A stretch of 8,830 nucleotides of DNA from the NCBI GenBank assembly GCA_030603265.1, contig JAUVYD010000041.1, forward strand, positions 1 through 8,830. Direction: 5' to 3'. This DNA comes from Dehalococcoidia bacterium (GTDB lineage: Bacteria > Chloroflexota > Dehalococcoidia > GIF9 > AB-539-J10). Positions within the stretch are counted from its first letter, which is position 1, and every line of letters starts with the position of its first letter. Below, piece after piece: positions 7,235 to 8,830 of this stretch. The translations under genes and the position numbers were made by a program. Under the pieces are notes generated by a model. It had not been told where the DNA came from. It did no database searches and saw only the letters and a list, made by a program, of their open reading frames with translations.

Positions 7235-7259
7235 GTGCCGGAGGAGTCTAGCCTGAGGT
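7208..7259. repeat. Inverted repeat ACCTCAGGC ... GCCTGAGGT around the rightward promoter
   Basis: ACCTCAGGC at 7208-7216 and its exact complement GCCTGAGGT at 7251-7259 flank 34 bp. The left arm overlaps the -35 box and spacer of the rightward promoter candidate; the right arm falls about 10-18 nt after the predicted start site. This placement suits a repressor operator pair. As RNA the arms could also form a long hairpin, with partial pairing continuing inward (CTCTCGG against CCGGAGGAG). There is no T-tract after it. Confidence 0.5.
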
Positions 7260-7288
7260 GGGACATGTGATCGCAGGGCAGTGATCTA

Positions 7289-7500
7289 TGCAGTGCGGAG
7301 GCTGCACAGCACACTGGAGAGCTTTCCAAGGATCCTTGCTTACGCGGGTGGAGCGTCCACTGGGGCTACTGAGTAAAGCGCACTCCGGTCTCCCCAACAC
7401 CTTGGAAGCCTCTAGCTCTGCCGGACAGCGGGCCCATCCGTGCGTGGGGGGAGCTTCCCCGTCAGGGTTTAGATCAAGGTTGCCGCCAGCCCAGCGGTGA
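7289..7500 (+). ncRNA. Candidate structured leader RNA upstream of the DUF2520-panB genes
   Basis: This non-coding stretch pairs with itself over long distances. The main arm is 7314-7317 with 7421-7424, continued by 7318-7323 (AGAGCT) with 7414-7419 (AGCTCT), then 7324-7331 with 7400-7407. Inside it GCTTAC (7338-7343) pairs with GTAAAGC (7373-7379, one bulged A) and encloses hairpin GTGGA-GCG-TCCAC (7348-7360). TGGGG (7361-7365) could pair with CCCCA (7392-7396) outside that stem, forming a pseudoknot. Smaller hairpins are TGCAG/CTGCA (7289-7306), GGGGA-GCT-TCCCC (7448-7460) and TTGCCGC/GCGGTGA (7480-7500). Several pairs are U-G only when read on the plus strand, which favours a rightward transcript. 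I recognise no known riboswitch consensus. The fold was worked out by eye, without energy calculation or covariation. Confidence 0.3.
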
Positions 7501-7644
7501 CAAGACCAGAACAGGAGGGCACGGCTCGGCTACCCGTGGATACGTTGACCGTCATCCGCACAGAGGGGGCAAGATAGAAAGCACCGCGAATGCGGCATCC
7601 GCTCCACCAGAGGAACGCAATTCGAAGAAGGGGGAAAGGCATAG

Positions 7645-8502
7645 ATGGAAAAGATCGGTTTCATCGGCGTCGGAAAAGTGGGAACAGCATTCGGAGTGAG
7701 GCTGGCAGAGCACGGATTCCCGGTCGTCGGGGCGATGGACATCCTGCCGGAAGAAGCCTCACGTTTCTCGAATTCCATCCCCGGGTGTCGCGTATACGAC
7801 ACTGCTCAAGAGCTCGCAGACGAGATGGACTTCGTGTTCATTACTACACCGGACGATGTCATCGGCCAGGTCGCGTCGGAAGTCAACTGGCAGCCGGGCC
7901 GGACGGTCATCCATTGCAGCGGAGCCAACTCCACAGCTGTCCTCAGCCCGGCGAGGCAGGCTGGCTGCCATGTGGGCTGCATGCATCCCTGCAACACCTT
8001 TGCGAGCATCCAGCAGTCGCTGGAGAATCTCCCCGGCTCAACCTTCACACTTGAGGCCGAGGAACCTGTGCTTGGCGACCTCAAGGGGTTCGCACAGTCC
8101 CTCAACGGCAGCTGGATGCCGCTCCAGGAGAAGGACAAGCCTTTGTATCACGCCTCGGTATGCATCGCCTGCAATTACATGTACACCGTGGTCGGAATGG
8201 GGACTGAACTTTTTAAGCACTTCGACATCCCACAGCAAGACGCGACCAAGGCCTTCATGCCAATCTTGAAGGGCACGATCAACAACATCGAGAATGTCGG
8301 CTTCCCTGGCTGCCTGACGGGCCCGATTGCAAGGGGAGATGTCGGGACAATTCAGAAGCACATCGCCGCACTTGAGGAACGCGAACCAGCCTTCGTGCCT
8401 CTCTACAAGGCCCTTGGCCTGCAGACGATCCCGATGGCGCTGGCAAAGGGAACCCTTTCCGAGGAGAAGGGCGAGGAGCTGCGAAAGCTACTTTCAGCCT
8501 GA
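7645..8502 (+). CDS. Rossmann-like / DUF2520 domain oxidoreductase, candidate ketopantoate reductase
   Basis: A 285-residue cytoplasmic protein. The N-terminal dinucleotide-binding domain has GFIGVGKVGTAFG (5-17, GxGxxG at 8-13). An acidic residue (Asp32) follows the second strand, which hints at NAD(H) preference. Further signs are FITTPDD (65-71), VIHCSGA (88-94) and a GCMHP motif (111-115). The C-terminal DUF2520 domain has K165-PLYHASVCIACNY (to 178) and LTGPIARGD (224-232), both typical of the family. The fold relates to the 6-phosphogluconate-dehydrogenase/ketopantoate-reductase group. No reaction is firmly established for this family as far as I know. Its place directly before panB, on the same strand with a 76-nt gap, suggests reduction of ketopantoate to pantoate (a PanE-like role); that is inference. 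ATG at 7645 follows AAGGGGGAAAGG (7628-7639). The stop is TGA at 8500-8502. Confidence 0.85.
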   Translation: MEKIGFIGVGKVGTAFGVRLAEHGFPVVGAMDILPEEASRFSNSIPGCRVYDTAQELADEMDFVFITTPDDVIGQVASEVNWQPGRTVIHCSGANSTAVLSPARQAGCHVGCMHPCNTFASIQQSLENLPGSTFTLEAEEPVLGDLKGFAQSLNGSWMPLQEKDKPLYHASVCIACNYMYTVVGMGTELFKHFDIPQQDATKAFMPILKGTINNIENVGFPGCLTGPIARGDVGTIQKHIAALEEREPAFVPLYKALGLQTIPMALAKGTLSEEKGEELRKLLSA

Positions 8503-8578
8503 AGTCGGCTTGCACGACGGCCGCAGCTCACACAGCGACAATCCCGCCGGACACTACAGACGAAAAGGAGGGGTGCAT

Positions 8579-8830
8579 ATGGCGAAGAAGAAAACCGTTC
8601 TCGATTTCTTCAAGATGAAGGAATCGGGAGAGAAGTTCACTGAACTGGCGCTGTACGACTTTACGATGGCGATGCTGGCAGAGCAAGCCGGCCTCGAGAT
8701 GATTCTCGTGGGTGACTCTATGGGGAATGTCGTCTATGGCTATGACGGCACCGTTCCAGTGACCATGGAACAGATGATCTACCACGCACAGGCAGTCCGC
8801 AGGGGCGCGCCTAACACGTTCGTGGTAGGC
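8579..8830 (+). CDS. panB: 3-methyl-2-oxobutanoate (ketopantoate) hydroxymethyltransferase, 5' part
   Basis: The frame is open from ATG at 8579 to the window edge: the first 84 residues of a protein normally about 260-280 long. PanB transfers a hydroxymethyl group from 5,10-methylene-tetrahydrofolate to 2-oxoisovalerate, giving ketopantoate, the first committed step to pantothenate and CoA. The diagnostic segment is MILVGDSMGNVVYGYDGTVPVTMEQMIYHAQAVRRGAPN (41-79). Asp46 in VGDS is the expected magnesium ligand; the second ligand lies beyond the edge. The usual MLTAYD segment reads ELALYDFT here, and GM(V/T) after VGDS reads GNV, so this is a somewhat divergent member; a related PEP-mutase-superfamily enzyme cannot be fully excluded. 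A strong ribosome binding site, AAGGAGGGG (8565-8573), fixes the start. Confidence 0.88.
   Translation, partial: MAKKKTVLDFFKMKESGEKFTELALYDFTMAMLAEQAGLEMILVGDSMGNVVYGYDGTVPVTMEQMIYHAQAVRRGAPNTFVVG

Noticed and set aside
7230..7500. T-box, cobalamin or SAM riboswitch
   Set aside because: Short resemblances exist (GGGTGGAGCG, CCACTGGGG, GGCAACC on the minus strand), but none comes with the other conserved parts of those elements.

Overview
The window comes from a bacterium of fairly high GC content. It holds seven protein-coding units. Five run leftward on the minus strand, one of them split by a stop codon. Two run rightward, starting from a divergent promoter region of about 540 bp. The gene families are widespread among anaerobic and fermentative bacteria, including Chloroflexota and deltaproteobacterial lineages. 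I cannot place the organism more precisely than that, and no genes point to phage, plasmid or insertion-sequence origin.

The left part (1-4894, minus strand) is a compact acyl-CoA/energy cassette. In transcription order it has: a 4-hydroxybutyrate/acetate-type CoA-transferase with a C-terminal GNAT acetyltransferase domain, interrupted in frame by one TGA codon; a single-chain ADP-forming acyl-CoA synthetase (707 aa); and a P-loop/DRTGG protein resembling the N-terminal part of phosphotransacetylase, cut off by the window edge. These genes overlap or nearly touch and are probably co-transcribed. Upstream in the same direction lie a short MgtC/SapB-type membrane protein (4983-5408) and dihydroxy-acid dehydratase ilvD (5439-7106), which starts at a TTG codon.

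The intergenic region 7107-7644 carries a good sigma70-like promoter for ilvD, a divergent promoter-like element for the rightward genes, and an 18-bp perfect palindrome between them. It also has a 9-bp motif (ACCTCAGGC) in inverted orientation around the rightward promoter, with a third copy upstream of the CoA-transferase gene. A stretch at about 7289-7500 folds on paper into nested long-range helices with a possible pseudoknot, which suggests a structured leader RNA.

The rightward genes are a Rossmann/DUF2520 dehydrogenase-like protein and panB (ketopantoate hydroxymethyltransferase, truncated at the right edge). IlvD makes 2-oxoisovalerate, which PanB consumes. The divergent pair therefore sits at the valine/pantothenate branch, and the DUF2520 protein is a candidate for the missing ketopantoate reductase step. 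Pantothenate leads to coenzyme A, on which the left-hand cassette depends.
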